Source of the DNA: Hahella sp.
Lineage (GTDB): Bacteria > Pseudomonadota > Gammaproteobacteria > Pseudomonadales > Oleiphilaceae
Length of the DNA: 64,000 bases
Assembly: GCA_028280065.1 (NCBI GenBank)
Contig: JANQMN010000058.1
Coordinates: forward strand, 108,704 to 172,703
Reading direction: 5' to 3'
Made by a program: the position numbers and the translations under genes. Positions 36,678 through 47,421 of this stretch are shown here, one piece after another (position 1 is the first letter of the stretch; each line of letters begins with the position of its first letter). A model generated the notes under the pieces. The model was not told the origin of the DNA and did no database searches. It saw only the letters and a program-made list of their open reading frames with translations.

Positions 36678-38450
36678 ATGCGCAGTCATTATTGCGGATC
36701 GATCAACGAGTCTCATATCGGTCAGGAAATCACATTATGCGGCTGGGTGCATCACCGCCGGGATCACGGAGGCGTGATTTTTTTAGACCTGCGGGATCGG
36801 GACGGTATTGCTCAAGTCGTTGTCGATCCGGACACGCCGGAAGCATTTGCACTGGCTGACCGGGCGCGTAATGAATTTGTGATTCAAGTCAAAGGCCGTG
36901 TCAGGAACCGCCCCGAAGGTACAGTGAATCCGGATATGCCCACCGGCGCCGTAGAAGTATTGGGCAAAGAGCTCGAAATTCTGAGCAAGTCCGATACGCC
37001 CCCCTTTCCATTGGATGAATTTGTTGAAGTGGGCGAAGATGTGCGTTTGCGATTTCGCTACATGGACCTTCGCCGCCCGGAGATGCTCAATAAGCTGCGC
37101 ACGCGTTCGAAGATTACCAGCTACATCCGCAACTTCCTGGATGCGGAAGGTTTCATGGATGTCGAAACCCCGATTCTGAACCGGGCGACACCGGAAGGCG
37201 CCAGGGATTATTTGGTGCCAAGCCGTACCCATGAAGGTCACTTTTTTGCGCTGCCCCAATCTCCCCAGCTATTTAAGCAACTTTTGATGGTATCCGGCAT
37301 TGACCGCTACTATCAGATTGCCAAATGCTTCCGGGATGAAGATCTGCGCGCAGACCGCCAGCCAGAATTTACCCAGGTGGATATTGAAACATCTTTCATG
37401 GATGAAGACGCCATCATGGCGGTAACCGAGCGAATGATTCGGGAGATGTTCAAGGATCTGCTGGATGTCGAGTTGCCGCAATTCCCGCGCATGACTTTTG
37501 CCGAAGCGATGCAGCGGTTTGGTTCGGATAAGCCGGACCTGCGTATTCCGTTGGAACTGGTGGATGTTGACGATCTGTTGGAAGACGTGGAATTTAAGGT
37601 GTTCAGCGGACCGGCGAATGATGCGAAAAGCCGTGTTGCCGCCTTGCGTCTCCCCAACGGCAGTGTTTTGTCCAGAAAGCAAATTGACGACTACACCAAG
37701 TATGTTGCCATTTATGGTGCCAAGGGCCTGGCCTATATCAAGGTTAACGATATCGAGAAAGGCGTGGAAGGCTTACAGTCGCCTATCCTCAAGTTTATTC
37801 CTGCCGAAGCCGCGATGAGCATCTTATCCCGGGTCGGTGCCGAAAATGGCGATCTGGTGTTCTTTGGAGCCGACAAATCTACTGTTGTCAATGAAGCGTT
37901 AGGCGCTTTGCGGGTGAAACTCGGCAATGATCTCGATATGTACACCTATGAGTGGGCGCCTTGTTGGGTCATAGATTTTCCGATGTTTGAGGAAAATGGC
38001 GAAGGTGGCTGGACCGCAATCCATCACCCCTTTACTTCTCCTTCCTGTTCAGTGGAAGAACTGCGCACGGATCCGGAGCATGCATTATCTCGGGCCTACG
38101 ATATGGTATTGAATGGCACCGAGTTAGGGGGTGGTTCCATTCGTATCCATGATGCGGAAATGCAGGCGACTGTGTTGGAAGTTTTGGGCATCAGCAAAGA
38201 AGAAGCCGATGAGAAGTTCGGCTTCTTGTTGAACGCGTTAAAGTATGGTTGCCCTCCTCATGGCGGTCTTGCTTTTGGATTGGACCGCTTGGTTATGTTG
38301 ATGACGGGCTCTAACTCAATTCGTGAAGTGATCGCCTTCCCGAAAACCCAAAGCGCCACCTGTTTGATGACCCAGGCGCCGGGCACGGTCGACTCGCGCC
38401 AATTGCGGGAACTCAATATTCGTATTCGTAAGAAAGAAAGCGCTGGTTAA
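36678..38450 (+). CDS. aspS: Aspartyl-tRNA synthetase
   Basis: This 590-residue protein is full length for bacterial AspRS, with an OB-fold anticodon-binding domain (about 1-105), class II catalytic motifs (motif 2 in [20 protein letters not shown], motif 3 in [12 protein letters not shown]) and the bacterial GAD insertion between. Residue 30 is His (in HHRRDHGG) where E. coli has Leu, and residue 81 is Gly. The same kind of residues mark the non-discriminating AspRS of Pseudomonas aeruginosa, which also charges tRNA(Asn). A terminator overlaps the stop. Confidence 0.97.
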   Translation: MRSHYCGSINESHIGQEITLCGWVHHRRDHGGVIFLDLRDRDGIAQVVVDPDTPEAFALADRARNEFVIQVKGRVRNRPEGTVNPDMPTGAVEVLGKELEILSKSDTPPFPLDEFVEVGEDVRLRFRYMDLRRPEMLNKLRTRSKITSYIRNFLDAEGFMDVETPILNRATPEGARDYLVPSRTHEGHFFALPQSPQLFKQLLMVSGIDRYYQIAKCFRDEDLRADRQPEFTQVDIETSFMDEDAIMAVTERMIREMFKDLLDVELPQFPRMTFAEAMQRFGSDKPDLRIPLELVDVDDLLEDVEFKVFSGPANDAKSRVAALRLPNGSVLSRKQIDDYTKYVAIYGAKGLAYIKVNDIEKGVEGLQSPILKFIPAEAAMSILSRVGAENGDLVFFGADKSTVVNEALGALRVKLGNDLDMYTYEWAPCWVIDFPMFEENGEGGWTAIHHPFTSPSCSVEELRTDPEHALSRAYDMVLNGTELGGGSIRIHDAEMQATVLEVLGISKEEADEKFGFLLNALKYGCPPHGGLAFGLDRLVMLMTGSNSIREVIAFPKTQSATCLMTQAPGTVDSRQLRELNIRIRKKESAG

Positions 38451-38461
38451 GCAGCGTTTTT
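38440..38461 (+). terminator. Probable intrinsic terminator after aspS
   Basis: CGCTG-gttaag-CAGCG is followed by a run of five T. The hairpin overlaps the last codons of aspS. Confidence 0.6.
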
Positions 38462-38543
38462 GCCAGATTCCTGGAAGTCTCAACGCATTGCCAGGGGCAG
38501 GATTCGATTTGTTTGAAAAGTAAAAGAAGGTTGTAAATTCGTC

Positions 38544-39290
38544 ATGGCTGGACATAGTAAATGGGCCAATATCAAGCACCGTAAAGCCGCGCAGGATGCA
38601 AAGAGAGGCAAGGTATTTACTAAAATTATCCGTGAAATTACCGTTGCCGCGAAAGGCGGTGCAGCGCCGGAAGATAATCCCAGGCTGCGCCTGGCCATCG
38701 ATAAAGCGCTTGCGGTCAATATGAAAAAGGATACGATTGACAAAGCGATTCAACGCGGAGCCGGCAATACTGACGCCGACAACTTTGAAGAGCTGACTTA
38801 TGAAGGATATGGTCCCGGCGGTGTTGCGGTGTATGTCGAAGCGATGACCGATAACCGGAACCGTACCGTTGCTGAAGTGAGGCATGCGTTTACCAAAAAT
38901 GGTGGAAACCTGGGCACTGACGGGTCCGTTGCCTATTTGTTCAACAAGACCGGCGTTATTTCTTTTGGCCCGGATGTCGATGAAGACCAGGTGATGGAAG
39001 CAGCGTTGGAAGCGGGAGCGGAGGATGTCGTCAGCGAAGATGACGGCAGCCTGGAAGTGCATACCTCGGTGGAAAGCTTCGCGGACGTGAAAGATGCACT
39101 GGTGGATGCCGATCTGCAACCCGAGAACGCCGAAGTCTCCATGTTGCCGTCTACGACCGTTGAACTGGATGCCGATACCGGCAGCACCGTCATGAAAATT
39201 ATCGATACTCTCGAAGATCTTGATGACGTGCAAAATGTCTATACTAACGCGGATTTTCCCGACGAGTTGCTTGACGGTCTGGACCGCTAG
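38544..39290 (+). CDS. yebC: YebC/PmpR family protein
   Basis: This 248-residue protein is the usual YebC length. It opens with [20 protein letters not shown] and shows [19 protein letters not shown] and [23 protein letters not shown], the hallmarks of the family. Members are reported as DNA-binding regulators (PmpR) and, more recently, as factors that help ribosomes at difficult proline stretches. It lies between aspS and ruvC, a conserved position in gammaproteobacteria. Its own terminator follows at 39310. Confidence 0.97.
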   Translation: MAGHSKWANIKHRKAAQDAKRGKVFTKIIREITVAAKGGAAPEDNPRLRLAIDKALAVNMKKDTIDKAIQRGAGNTDADNFEELTYEGYGPGGVAVYVEAMTDNRNRTVAEVRHAFTKNGGNLGTDGSVAYLFNKTGVISFGPDVDEDQVMEAALEAGAEDVVSEDDGSLEVHTSVESFADVKDALVDADLQPENAEVSMLPSTTVELDADTGSTVMKIIDTLEDLDDVQNVYTNADFPDELLDGLDR

Positions 39291-39309
39291 TTTTTCATCC
39301 TCGGTTTCA

Positions 39310-39348
39310 CAAAAGCGGAGCGAGCGGGTATGCTTACTTCGCTTTTTT
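39310..39348 (+). terminator. Intrinsic terminator after yebC
   Basis: AAAAGCGGAG pairs with CTTCGCTTTT across a 16-base loop (one G-T pair) and runs into further T residues, 20 bases after the yebC stop. Confidence 0.7.
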
Positions 39349-39443
39349 TATACTTGGTGGTTGGGCTGATCCGGATTTCTCCATTACCAAAGTGAGAACG
39401 AACCGGGGTTGCCTTGAGTTAAGGTCATAGGTGGACGTTATCC

Positions 39444-39953
39444 GTGGTTAGAGTTTTGGGTATTGATCCCGGTTCCCGCATAACGGGATATGGCCTGGTC
39501 GAATGGAGCGCCGGACGCACCCATTATTTAGCGAGCGGTTGCATACGCGTGACCGGGGAGTCACTAGCGGAAAAACTGCAGTGTATTTACCGAAGCATCG
39601 TGCAAATTGTCAGCATGTATCAACCCACGGATTCTGCGATTGAACAGGTTTTCATGGCCCGCAACCCTGACTCGGCACTCAAACTTGGGCAAGCACGCGG
39701 TGCTGCAATTTTAGCGCTGGCGGAGCAATCCCTGGATGTCGCGGAGTATTCCGCCAAAAAAGTGAAGCAGTCTGTGGTAGGAAAAGGCAATGCCAGCAAA
39801 TGGCAGGTTCAACATATGGTGCAATCGATCCTGCTACTATCAGACAAACCGCAATCTGATGCAGCAGATGCGCTGGCGATAGCCCTATGCCACCTGCACA
39901 CCAAACAAAGCCTGCTGCGCATGCCCAGGCAATTAAGAACGAATAGGGTATAA
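39444..39953 (+). CDS. ruvC: Holliday junction resolvase RuvC
   Basis: This 169-residue protein starts at GTG. The N-terminal [17 protein letters not shown] contains the first catalytic aspartate. The second acidic site is in [12 protein letters not shown], and the last pair sits in [15 protein letters not shown]. RuvC cuts the Holliday junction held by RuvAB. The gene is followed by ruvA after 46 bases, so ruvCAB form one operon. Confidence 0.97.
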   Translation: MVRVLGIDPGSRITGYGLVEWSAGRTHYLASGCIRVTGESLAEKLQCIYRSIVQIVSMYQPTDSAIEQVFMARNPDSALKLGQARGAAILALAEQSLDVAEYSAKKVKQSVVGKGNASKWQVQHMVQSILLLSDKPQSDAADALAIALCHLHTKQSLLRMPRQLRTNRV

Positions 39954-39999
39954 ATAACGGGTTGCCTGATACAAGAATTCACCCACCCGGGAGAAAAAG

Positions 40000-40605
40000 T
40001 TGATCGGAAGAATAAGTGGTCGGTTGATTGAAAACTCGCCTCCATTCCTGTTGGTAGATGTGAATGGCGTCGGTTATGAGCTGGAAGTCCCACTGACCGT
40101 ATTGGGTGATCTTCCTGCGGCTGGAGAGCCATGTACTTTCTATACCCACTTCGTGGTCCGTGAGGACGCCCAGCTGCTATATGGATTCGCCGGTCGCCAG
40201 GACCGGGAGTTGTTTCGATTGTTATTAAAGGTCAATGGCGTGGGGCCTAAACTCGCCATAGCTATCCTCTCCCACATGTCGGTGAGCGAATTTGTCGGTT
40301 GTGTGCAGGAAGACAATGTTACCCGGTTGACAAAAATGCCGGGGATCGGGAAAAAGACGGCAGAGCGATTGTTGATTGAAATGCGCGATCGAATTACCGG
40401 CTGGAGAGGTGGTTCCGATGCTGCTGCTCCTGCCACGGATAACCGGGTGCAATCGAAAGTGCCTGTAGAAGAAGCGGAGGCCGCGTTGCTGGCATTGGGT
40501 TATCGTCCCCAGGAAGCAAGCAAGGCTGTGCAATCGGTTGCCACCGAGGGAATGGGACGCGATGAGCTCATAAGGCAGGCATTGAGAAGCATGGTGAAAA
40601 AATAG
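40000..40605 (+). CDS. ruvA: Holliday junction DNA helicase subunit RuvA
   Basis: This 201-residue protein uses a TTG start ([20 protein letters not shown]), preceded by GGGAGAAAAAG. It has the N-terminal OB domain, the helix-hairpin-helix domain ([18 protein letters not shown] and [16 protein letters not shown]) and the C-terminal domain III (about 152-201), which meets RuvB. It recognises the junction as a tetramer. Confidence 0.97.
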   Translation: MIGRISGRLIENSPPFLLVDVNGVGYELEVPLTVLGDLPAAGEPCTFYTHFVVREDAQLLYGFAGRQDRELFRLLLKVNGVGPKLAIAILSHMSVSEFVGCVQEDNVTRLTKMPGIGKKTAERLLIEMRDRITGWRGGSDAAAPATDNRVQSKVPVEEAEAALLALGYRPQEASKAVQSVATEGMGRDELIRQALRSMVKK

Positions 40606-40792
40606 GAACGGGCGCGTCATTACAGGCAAACCGGTAGAATTCAGGTTTTTCATTGGGTATTATGCGAGAAAATACTGGTTAAATAACCATGGTTAAACGG
40701 CTGCCATTGTCGACAAGACCGATTGCAGGATTCCCCGTGGTTTGATTCTGCCCCCTGCAGAAAAAGAAAACAACGACTTGCAGAGTAGCGCC

Positions 40793-41827
40793 ATGATCGA
40801 AGCGGACAAGTTAAAAACCCTCGAAAGAACTGAACGTCTGGTATCTGCGCAGTCACAGGGTATCGAAGAAAGTCAGGATCGGGCGATCCGCCCGAAACGC
40901 CTCCATGACTACATCGGCCAACCGCAGGTGCGGGATCAGATGGAGATCTTCATCCAGGCGGCGCGAAAGCGCGGCGAGGCCCTCGACCACACCTTGGTGT
41001 TCGGACCGCCGGGATTGGGTAAAACCACGCTGGCAAACATCATTGCCTTTGAAATGGACGTATCAATCAAAGCCACATCCGGTCCGGTGTTGGAGAAAGC
41101 CGGGGATCTTGCGGCATTGTTGACCAATCTGGAGCCTCGCGATGTGCTGTTTATCGACGAGATTCACAGGCTGAATGTCGCCGTGGAAGAAGTTCTTTAC
41201 CCCGCAATGGAAGACTATCAACTCGACATTATGATCGGCGAGGGGCCGGCCGCCCGGTCTATCAAATTGGATCTGCCTCCGTTTACGCTAATCGGCGCTA
41301 CTACCCGCGCCGGATTATTGACCAGTCCGCTTCGGGATCGGTTTGGAATCGTCCAGCGGCTGGAGTTTTATTCGGTAAAAGATCTTACCCAAATTGTCAA
41401 ACGTTCGGCCCAGTTGCTGGGAGTGCCCATCGAACAAGAGGGCGCCCACGAAATTGCCCGCCGTTCCCGTGGCACGCCGAGAATTGCCAATCGATTATTG
41501 CGACGGGTGAGGGACTTCGCCGAAGTCAAACATGACGGGCGCATAACCGACGAAGTTGCAGATGCCGCTCTTAACATGCTCAATGTCGATTTGCATGGGT
41601 TCGATCATATGGACCGGCGGTTGTTGTTGACGGTGATGGAGAAGTTCGATGGCGGTCCGGTGGGTGTCGAAAGCCTGGCGGCGGCAATAGGCGAAGAAAA
41701 AGGTACGCTGGAAGATGTTGTAGAACCCTATTTGATTCAGCAGGGTTTCTTAATGCGGACTTCCCGAGGCCGTGTCGCCACCCAAGCTGCCTATCAGCAT
41801 TTTGGCCTGGTTTTGCCCGAGGAATAA
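40793..41827 (+). CDS. ruvB: Holliday junction branch-migration ATPase RuvB
   Basis: I chose the ATG at 40793 ([19 protein letters not shown]), which gives 344 residues and the canonical RuvB start. A TTG at 40742 would add 17 unconserved residues. Walker A is [11 protein letters not shown], Walker B is FIDEIHRL, sensor 1 is in [11 protein letters not shown], and the winged-helix end includes [18 protein letters not shown]. It is a hexameric AAA+ motor driven by ATP, loaded by RuvA. Confidence 0.96.
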   Translation: MIEADKLKTLERTERLVSAQSQGIEESQDRAIRPKRLHDYIGQPQVRDQMEIFIQAARKRGEALDHTLVFGPPGLGKTTLANIIAFEMDVSIKATSGPVLEKAGDLAALLTNLEPRDVLFIDEIHRLNVAVEEVLYPAMEDYQLDIMIGEGPAARSIKLDLPPFTLIGATTRAGLLTSPLRDRFGIVQRLEFYSVKDLTQIVKRSAQLLGVPIEQEGAHEIARRSRGTPRIANRLLRRVRDFAEVKHDGRITDEVADAALNMLNVDLHGFDHMDRRLLLTVMEKFDGGPVGVESLAAAIGEEKGTLEDVVEPYLIQQGFLMRTSRGRVATQAAYQHFGLVLPEE

Positions 41828-41930
41828 CCTGAATGGCCTTCATTTTCGCCATCTGGCAATGCTAGTATGGCAACCCAGTGTCAACTGCTGAATCACGGCG
41901 CTTTCAGTCTCCACAAGTTAAGGGAATTTA

Positions 41931-42335
41931 ATGCCAAGCCACTCGTTTCAATGGCCGGTAAGAGTTTATATTGAAGACACTGATGCCGGAGGCATCGTCT
42001 ATTATGCGAACTATTTACGGTTTATGGAGCGGGCTCGAACCGAGTTTATCAGATCCCTGGGTTTCCCACGGTTAGAAACCATCGATCCATCCGTGCTGTT
42101 TGTCGTGCACAGTCTCAATCTAACTTATCATCGCCCGGCACGATTGGATCAAGAACTGGTTGTAAGCGCGGACATGGCAAAGCTCGGGCGGACCTATATG
42201 GTATTCAACCAGAAAGTGATGGATGGCAAGCATGGCGACGTTCTTGTTAGCGGCGAAGTGATGGTGGCCTGTATAAACCAGGCCAGCTTCAAGCCTGTTA
42301 GACTGCCGGTGCCATTGAACGAAGCGCTTAGATAA
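41931..42335 (+). CDS. ybgC: Tol-Pal system-associated acyl-CoA thioesterase YbgC
   Basis: This 134-residue hotdog-fold protein has the 4-hydroxybenzoyl-CoA thioesterase motif with the catalytic aspartate (VYIEDTDAGGIVYYANYLRF). It lies at the head of the tol-pal operon, as usual. In E. coli the protein hydrolyses short acyl-CoAs and interacts with the acyl carrier protein and phospholipid synthesis enzymes. Confidence 0.95.
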   Translation: MPSHSFQWPVRVYIEDTDAGGIVYYANYLRFMERARTEFIRSLGFPRLETIDPSVLFVVHSLNLTYHRPARLDQELVVSADMAKLGRTYMVFNQKVMDGKHGDVLVSGEVMVACINQASFKPVRLPVPLNEALR

Positions 42336-42422
42336 GGCGAAACTGGATTTTATTTAAACATTAATAAGACGAATCGAATAAATTCGGAAGTTACGTGAAG
42401 AGTCGATCCCAGGAGGAAGGTT

Positions 42423-43109
42423 TTGGTCGAGGAAGAGTTATCGGTCTGGGCATTGGTGGCCAATGCCAGTTTGTTGGTGCAACTGGTCATGCTGACCCTG
42501 GTGTTGGCATCGATTGTGTCCTGGGTTCTGATTTTTCAACGCGGTCAAATTTTCCGGCTCGCCAAGTCAGCTTCGGAAAAATTTGAAGACCGGTTTTGGT
42601 CCGGAATGGACCTTAATCAACTCTACAGGGAAACCAGCTCCAGTCCCGATGCCAACAGTGGAATGGAGCAGATTTTTCGGGCGGGTTTTAAGGAGTTTAC
42701 CCGGTTGCGGCAGCAACAGGGCGTTGACCGGGATGCCTTGATGGAGGGTACGCAACGGGCAATGCGGGTTGCCATGTCCCGGGAGATAGACCGGCTGGAA
42801 ATGCATTTGCCCTTCTTGGCGACTGTTGGTTCCACCAGCCCGTATATCGGTTTGTTTGGTACCGTCTGGGGCATTATGAATTCGTTTCGTGGACTCGCCC
42901 AACTGCAGCAGGCAACCATTGCGACTGTCGCGCCCGGTATCTCGGAGGCTCTGATCGCTACCGCTATGGGGCTGTTTGCGGCTATTCCGGCGGTAATTGC
43001 CTACAACCGTTACTCTGCCCGCACGGATCATATGGCGAATGCCTTTCAGACTTTTGCCGAGGAATTTTTCAGCATTTTGCACCGTAAAGTGCATACCCAG
43101 GCGAGTTGA
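42423..43109 (+). CDS. tolQ: TolQ, Tol-Pal motor subunit
   Basis: This 228-residue protein uses a TTG start supported by the very strong ribosome site AGGAGGAAGG at 42411-42420. It has three membrane segments: about 10-30, 130-155 and 170-195. The conserved LPFLATVGSTSPYIGLFGTVWGI stretch is typical of TolQ/ExbB, and the third helix carries the channel Thr and Ala-rich motif (LIATAMGLFAAIPAVIAYN). With TolR it forms the proton-driven motor that energises TolA. Confidence 0.96.
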   Translation: MVEEELSVWALVANASLLVQLVMLTLVLASIVSWVLIFQRGQIFRLAKSASEKFEDRFWSGMDLNQLYRETSSSPDANSGMEQIFRAGFKEFTRLRQQQGVDRDALMEGTQRAMRVAMSREIDRLEMHLPFLATVGSTSPYIGLFGTVWGIMNSFRGLAQLQQATIATVAPGISEALIATAMGLFAAIPAVIAYNRYSARTDHMANAFQTFAEEFFSILHRKVHTQAS

Positions 43110-43122
43110 GGTCTAGTGACAG

Positions 43123-43545
43123 ATGGAAATGCAGCGCGTCAGACGGAAACCGATGTCGGAAATAAATGTCGTACCATACATTGACGTCATGTTGGTGCTG
43201 TTGGTCATCTTTATGGTGACGGCACCGATGTTGATGCAGGGCATTGATGTCGATCTCCCTGAAACCACCAGCGACCCTCTTCAAGTTTCACCGGAGCAGC
43301 CGCCATTGATCGTTTCCGTCGATGCATTCGGCGCATATTATGCCGAAATCGGGGAAGACCGAAGCAAGCCTTTGGAGCTGGGGGAGTTGACCCGGCGCGT
43401 GCAAACCGTCAGGAACCAAACCCCTGATGTATTGGTGCTGGTTCGAGGCGATGAAAAGGCGTCATATGGAGCCGTTGTGGGATTAATGGGCGCATTGAAG
43501 GAAGCCGGTGTGTTGGATGTCGGGTTGATAACTGAAACTCCATAA
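43123..43545 (+). CDS. tolR: TolR, Tol-Pal motor subunit
   Basis: This 140-residue protein has a cytosolic basic start, one membrane helix containing the essential aspartate (SEINVVPYIDVMLVLLVIFM, Asp at about residue 20), and a periplasmic domain. It is the TolR/ExbD class and works with TolQ. It starts 13 bases after tolQ and ends four bases before tolA. Confidence 0.96.
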   Translation: MEMQRVRRKPMSEINVVPYIDVMLVLLVIFMVTAPMLMQGIDVDLPETTSDPLQVSPEQPPLIVSVDAFGAYYAEIGEDRSKPLELGELTRRVQTVRNQTPDVLVLVRGDEKASYGAVVGLMGALKEAGVLDVGLITETP

Positions 43546-43549
43546 TCGA

Positions 43550-44551
43550 ATGGCAAGAGAAAAGATCAATTCAGGTTCCTACATCGCACCTGCCTTGTTT
43601 TCGGTAGCGCTGCATACCGCTGTGGTTGTGCTTACTTTTTTAAGCTGGCCCGCGACTACCGAATCCGTTGCCATACCGCCACACATTCAGGCGCGTATTA
43701 TTGACCAGGCCTCGCTGCAGCAAATTATCGAACCCAAGGAGCCGGAGCCTAAAGTTATAAAGCCTGAGCCTCCAAAACCTGAGTCGAAAATAGAGGAAAA
43801 CAAACGCCGGGAAGAAGCGAAACGCCTAGAGGAGGAGCGAAAGGCGGAACAAGTCGAACTGGAAAAGGAACGGCAACGTAAAGTTGAGGAAGAGCGTAAA
43901 CAAGCGGAAGCAATAGCCCTGAAGAAGCAGGAAGAAGAGCGGAAAAAAGAAGAGAGGAAAAAGCAGGAGCAGCAACGGAAGGAAGCGGAACGCAAGGAAA
44001 AAGAGCGAAAACGCTTAGAGCAGGAGCGCAAGAAAAAGGAGGAGCAAGAGCGTATTGCCGAACAGCGTCGTAAGGAAGAGCAAAAGCGTCAAGAAGAAGA
44101 GAAGCGTAAAGCTTTAGAGAAGCGGTTGCGTGAAGAACGTGAAAAAGCCAGGCAGGAGAAAGTTAAGCAGGAAGAACTGGCTTTGCAGCAACAAGCATTG
44201 GAACTGGAGCGCGCATTGCTCGCCGAGGCGGAAGCTGAGGCCAGGGCTGAGCAGCGTCAACGTGATCTGACCGAGTTGGAACAGCACCAAGCTTTGATCA
44301 AACTGGCGATTGAAAATAACTGGCTGAAGCCACCTGGGAATAATGTCGGACTGGAGGCGCATCTGGCGCTGAATCTGTTACCCACAGGGGAGTTGCTTGC
44401 GGCAAAAATAGAGAGATCTAGCGGTAATCAGGCATTTGATCGTTCAGCCGTTAATGCTGCCTATGCGGTTAAAAGATATTCTGTGCCAAAGAATAGCCGG
44501 TTGTTTAACGACAATTTTCGAAATATAACGATTAAATTCAAACCACAGTAG
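43550..44551 (+). CDS. tolA: TolA, Tol-Pal envelope-spanning protein
   Basis: This 333-residue protein has an N-terminal membrane anchor (about 13-32), a Pro-rich segment ([18 protein letters not shown]), a long charged coiled coil of Lys/Glu/Arg/Gln heptads (about 80-240), and a C-terminal globular domain (about 245-333: [38 protein letters not shown]). The C-terminal domain meets Pal and TolB at the outer membrane. Domain order and length match the family. Confidence 0.95.
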   Translation: MAREKINSGSYIAPALFSVALHTAVVVLTFLSWPATTESVAIPPHIQARIIDQASLQQIIEPKEPEPKVIKPEPPKPESKIEENKRREEAKRLEEERKAEQVELEKERQRKVEEERKQAEAIALKKQEEERKKEERKKQEQQRKEAERKEKERKRLEQERKKKEEQERIAEQRRKEEQKRQEEEKRKALEKRLREEREKARQEKVKQEELALQQQALELERALLAEAEAEARAEQRQRDLTELEQHQALIKLAIENNWLKPPGNNVGLEAHLALNLLPTGELLAAKIERSSGNQAFDRSAVNAAYAVKRYSVPKNSRLFNDNFRNITIKFKPQ

Positions 44552-44559
44552 AAAAGTTC

Positions 44560-45864
44560 ATGTATCCAGCGAAGTTTTTAAGAGTTCTGGTATTTTTATG
44601 CGGTCTCGTTACAGCTGCCGGCGTGCGTGCCGATTTGGTGATTGAAATCACGGAAGGTGTGCGCGGCGCGCTGCCGATTGCGATTGTACCTTTTGCCAAT
44701 CTTACCGGACAGGCCTTGTCTGTTGATATTGCCCAGGTTATTAGCGACGATTTGCAGAGATCCGGTGATTTTGATCCTATGCCTAGAACCAATATGTTGA
44801 GTTTGCCAAGCAAGGAGGAGGATGTATATTTTCGCGATTGGTCTATCGTGGGGCAGAGGTATTTGCTGGTCGGCAATATTACCTATGATCCCCAGACTCA
44901 GCAGAACAAAACGCAATATGAGCTATTGGATGTACAATCCGAACAGGCGCTGGTCGGGCGGGTTATTTCCGGTGGCCCGGCACTATTGAGAGACATGGCG
45001 CATGCTATTGCGGATACGGTTTATGAAGCACTTACGGGAAAGCCTGGCGTATTTTCCACAAAGTTAGCCTACGTTACTTTGGATGAACGGCAAGGCAAGC
45101 CTGTGTATTCGCTGGAAGTGTCCGACGCCGATGGCCAACGTTCAAAGATGGTTTTTCGTTCGAATTGGCCGATTATTTCGCCTGCGTGGTCACCGGATGG
45201 AAAAATGCTCGCCTACGTGTCGTTTGAATCCGGTAGGCCTGCTATATTTTTACAGAACATTGAGACTGAAGTGCGTTCTCTTGTTGCCAATTATAAGGGC
45301 CTTAATAGCGCGCCTGCCTGGAGCCCTGACGGAACACGGTTGGCAATGACCCTTTCCAAAGATGGCAATGCGGAAATCTATATTCAAGATTTACGCAACG
45401 GCCAACTGCGGCGCTTAACAAATCATTGGGCGATCGATACCGAACCAAGTTGGTCACCGGATGGAAAGAGTATCGTTTTTACATCGGACAGAGGTGGTGG
45501 TCCGCAGGTATATATGGTGGATGTTGCTGGCGGCAGGCCGCAGCGTTTGACCTTCGAGGGTAATTATAATGCGCGTCCCCGCTTCAGTTTGGACGGCAAC
45601 ACGATATACTATGTGCATCAGCGCAGTGGTTTTAATGTCGCGGCATTGGATATGGCGTCCGGACAGAATAAAATTCTTACGGAAACCGATATGGACGAAT
45701 CTCCAAGTGTCGCACCCAATGGAAGTATGATAATTTATGCTACCCAAAGACAAGGTAAGGGGGTCTTGGCTGTTGTCGGCGTCAATTCAGGTTCTAAATA
45801 TACCTTACCTGCCCAGTTCGGAGATGTGCGGGAACCGGCCTGGTCCCCGTACCTAAAACGATAA
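44560..45864 (+). CDS. tolB: TolB, periplasmic beta-propeller protein
   Basis: This 434-residue protein has a signal peptide (cleaved after GVRA, about residue 24), an N-terminal alpha/beta domain with [12 protein letters not shown], and a six-bladed propeller. The blades carry repeated [25 protein letters not shown] and [16 protein letters not shown] motifs. It docks with Pal and TolA in the Tol-Pal cycle during cell division. Confidence 0.97.
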   Translation: MYPAKFLRVLVFLCGLVTAAGVRADLVIEITEGVRGALPIAIVPFANLTGQALSVDIAQVISDDLQRSGDFDPMPRTNMLSLPSKEEDVYFRDWSIVGQRYLLVGNITYDPQTQQNKTQYELLDVQSEQALVGRVISGGPALLRDMAHAIADTVYEALTGKPGVFSTKLAYVTLDERQGKPVYSLEVSDADGQRSKMVFRSNWPIISPAWSPDGKMLAYVSFESGRPAIFLQNIETEVRSLVANYKGLNSAPAWSPDGTRLAMTLSKDGNAEIYIQDLRNGQLRRLTNHWAIDTEPSWSPDGKSIVFTSDRGGGPQVYMVDVAGGRPQRLTFEGNYNARPRFSLDGNTIYYVHQRSGFNVAALDMASGQNKILTETDMDESPSVAPNGSMIIYATQRQGKGVLAVVGVNSGSKYTLPAQFGDVREPAWSPYLKR

Positions 45865-45892
45865 ATAAGTCAAATAGAGTTAAGGAATCACC

Positions 45893-46450
45893 ATGAAAGT
45901 ACTTAGTCTACGCAACCTTCTTGCTGTTGTTTTCGCTGCTTTTATATTAGTGGGTTGTTCATCCCAGAGCACCAAGCCTACCGAAACTCCAGTGGTCGAG
46001 GATTCAAGCGGAACAGAAACCCAAGGTGTTGAGCAGTCCGGCGGCATGTCTGACGAGGAGCTGGCGAAAAAGCGCCGCATGGAAGAAATGCAGCGAATGG
46101 AGGCTGAAATGGCAGCTTTGCGAGAAGTTCGCGTTTTCTACTTCGATTTTGATAAATCCCTGATCAAGCCTGAAGCCCGTGAATACATCAAGGCACATGC
46201 AAAATACCTGGCGGAAAATCCTGCGATGAGCATTGTCTTGAATGGTTATGCTGACGAGCGTGGTACCAAGGAATACAACTTGGCATTGGGTGAACGCCGT
46301 GCCCTTTCCGTTAGAAACTATTTGGAAGTGAATGGTGCCAAACGCGGCCAAATCGATGTCGTCAGTTATGGTGAAGAATTTCCGGCCGATCCCGGCCACA
46401 ATGAAACCGCTTGGTCAAAGAACCGTCGTGTCGTGCTTGAGTATAAATAA
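45893..46450 (+). CDS. pal: Peptidoglycan-associated lipoprotein Pal
   Basis: This 185-residue protein has a lipoprotein signal with lipobox LVGC, a low-complexity spacer, a short coiled stretch (EELAKKRRMEEMQRMEAEM) and an OmpA-like peptidoglycan-binding domain (about 78-185). The domain contains FDFDKSLIKPEAREYI and GYADERGTKEYNLALGERRA. It anchors the outer membrane to the wall. The ribosome site is TTAAGGA. A terminator follows at 46561. Confidence 0.97.
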   Translation: MKVLSLRNLLAVVFAAFILVGCSSQSTKPTETPVVEDSSGTETQGVEQSGGMSDEELAKKRRMEEMQRMEAEMAALREVRVFYFDFDKSLIKPEAREYIKAHAKYLAENPAMSIVLNGYADERGTKEYNLALGERRALSVRNYLEVNGAKRGQIDVVSYGEEFPADPGHNETAWSKNRRVVLEYK

Positions 46451-46497
46451 ATCAACCGAAAGCCTTTTAAAAGTGGTTTCGCTTAACCTTTCGTACT

Positions 46498-47421
46498 TTG
46501 CCGCTACTGAGCAAATTTATGATGTTAATAAGTTGGCGTAACTCCGGAATTGATCAATTTGCCAAGGGCCACAGGCCCTTGGCGGTTTTACCTGGTTTAG
46601 ACCGGAAAATCCTTCGGCCTTGTTCGCGCCTCGGCCTTATTAAAGCATTCTGGATTTGCCTTTGCGGGTGTTTCGCCCTTTTCATGGGACTATCTGCCGG
46701 CGCCCAGGAGTCCTCTTCGGGACAGGTCACGCCTGTGCTACAGGTGGCGCAATCCAGTGGAGACGCGGACTTGAGTGCTGAGCTATACATGTTGGTTCAG
46801 CAACTGCAACAGGAAGTACGGGAACTGCGTGGCCAAATCGAAGAGCTTAGCTATCGGCAGAATCAGGCTTCTAAACAGGAGCGGGATCGCTATGTGGATC
46901 TGGATCGGCGCATTCTTGAGCTGCGTGATGAGCTGGAGAAACAATCTAATAGTTCGGTGAATACCGCCACTAGCGGACAGACGGCAACGGGCGTTACTCC
47001 TTCAATCGGCCAAACCAGCCTAGAGGTCGAACCGGCCGGAGAGGTCTCTGACGATGCAAGGCAAGCATATGAGCTTGCCTACAATCTGATCAAGCAGAGA
47101 AAATATGATGAGGCTGTTACCAGCCTGCATAGTTTTATCAACGATTACCCCTCATCCGATCTCGCACCCAACGCCTATTATTGGCTCGGGGAAGTCTATC
47201 TGGTGTTGCCCAAGCTGGAACAAGCCCGGCAGGCGTTCATTGTGGTAATAGGAAAGTATCCTAATCACCGCAAAGCCCCCGATGCGTCCTATAAGTTGGG
47301 TGTGACCTATCAGCGGCTTGGCAATCGGGAAGAAGCTGTGAGATACCTCGATCAAACTATTACTCGCTACCCGGACAGTTCGGCGGCTAATCTCGCAAAA
47401 GATTACCTTACGCAAATCTAG
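46498..47421 (+). CDS. cpoB: CpoB (YbgF), Tol-Pal coordinator with TPR repeats
   Basis: The frame codes for up to 307 residues: a signal peptide (KAFWICLCGCFALFMGLSAGA, cleaved near 60 of this numbering), an N-terminal coiled coil (about 82-140) that trimerises, a linker, and three TPR-like repeats (about 175-300: YELAYNLIKQRKYDEAVTSL, NAYYWLGEVYLVLPKLEQAR). CpoB coordinates peptidoglycan synthesis with outer-membrane constriction. The start is uncertain. Possible starts are TTG at 46498, ATG at 46519 and TTG at 46579. None has a good ribosome site, and the perfect hairpin at 46561-46583 lies before or across the real start. Confidence 0.9.
   Translation: MPLLSKFMMLISWRNSGIDQFAKGHRPLAVLPGLDRKILRPCSRLGLIKAFWICLCGCFALFMGLSAGAQESSSGQVTPVLQVAQSSGDADLSAELYMLVQQLQQEVRELRGQIEELSYRQNQASKQERDRYVDLDRRILELRDELEKQSNSSVNTATSGQTATGVTPSIGQTSLEVEPAGEVSDDARQAYELAYNLIKQRKYDEAVTSLHSFINDYPSSDLAPNAYYWLGEVYLVLPKLEQARQAFIVVIGKYPNHRKAPDASYKLGVTYQRLGNREEAVRYLDQTITRYPDSSAANLAKDYLTQI
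46561..46589 (+). terminator. Intrinsic terminator/attenuator after pal, inside the 5' end of cpoB
   Basis: GCCAAGGGCC-aca-GGCCCTTGGC, a perfect ten-pair stem, is followed by GGTTTT. It lies 110 bases after the pal stop and overlaps the only possible cpoB start region. Confidence 0.7.

Noticed and set aside
38316..39233. A 305-codon minus-strand frame opposite aspS/yebC
   Set aside because: Crosses the end of aspS and most of yebC, both of which are certain; no independent domain is visible.
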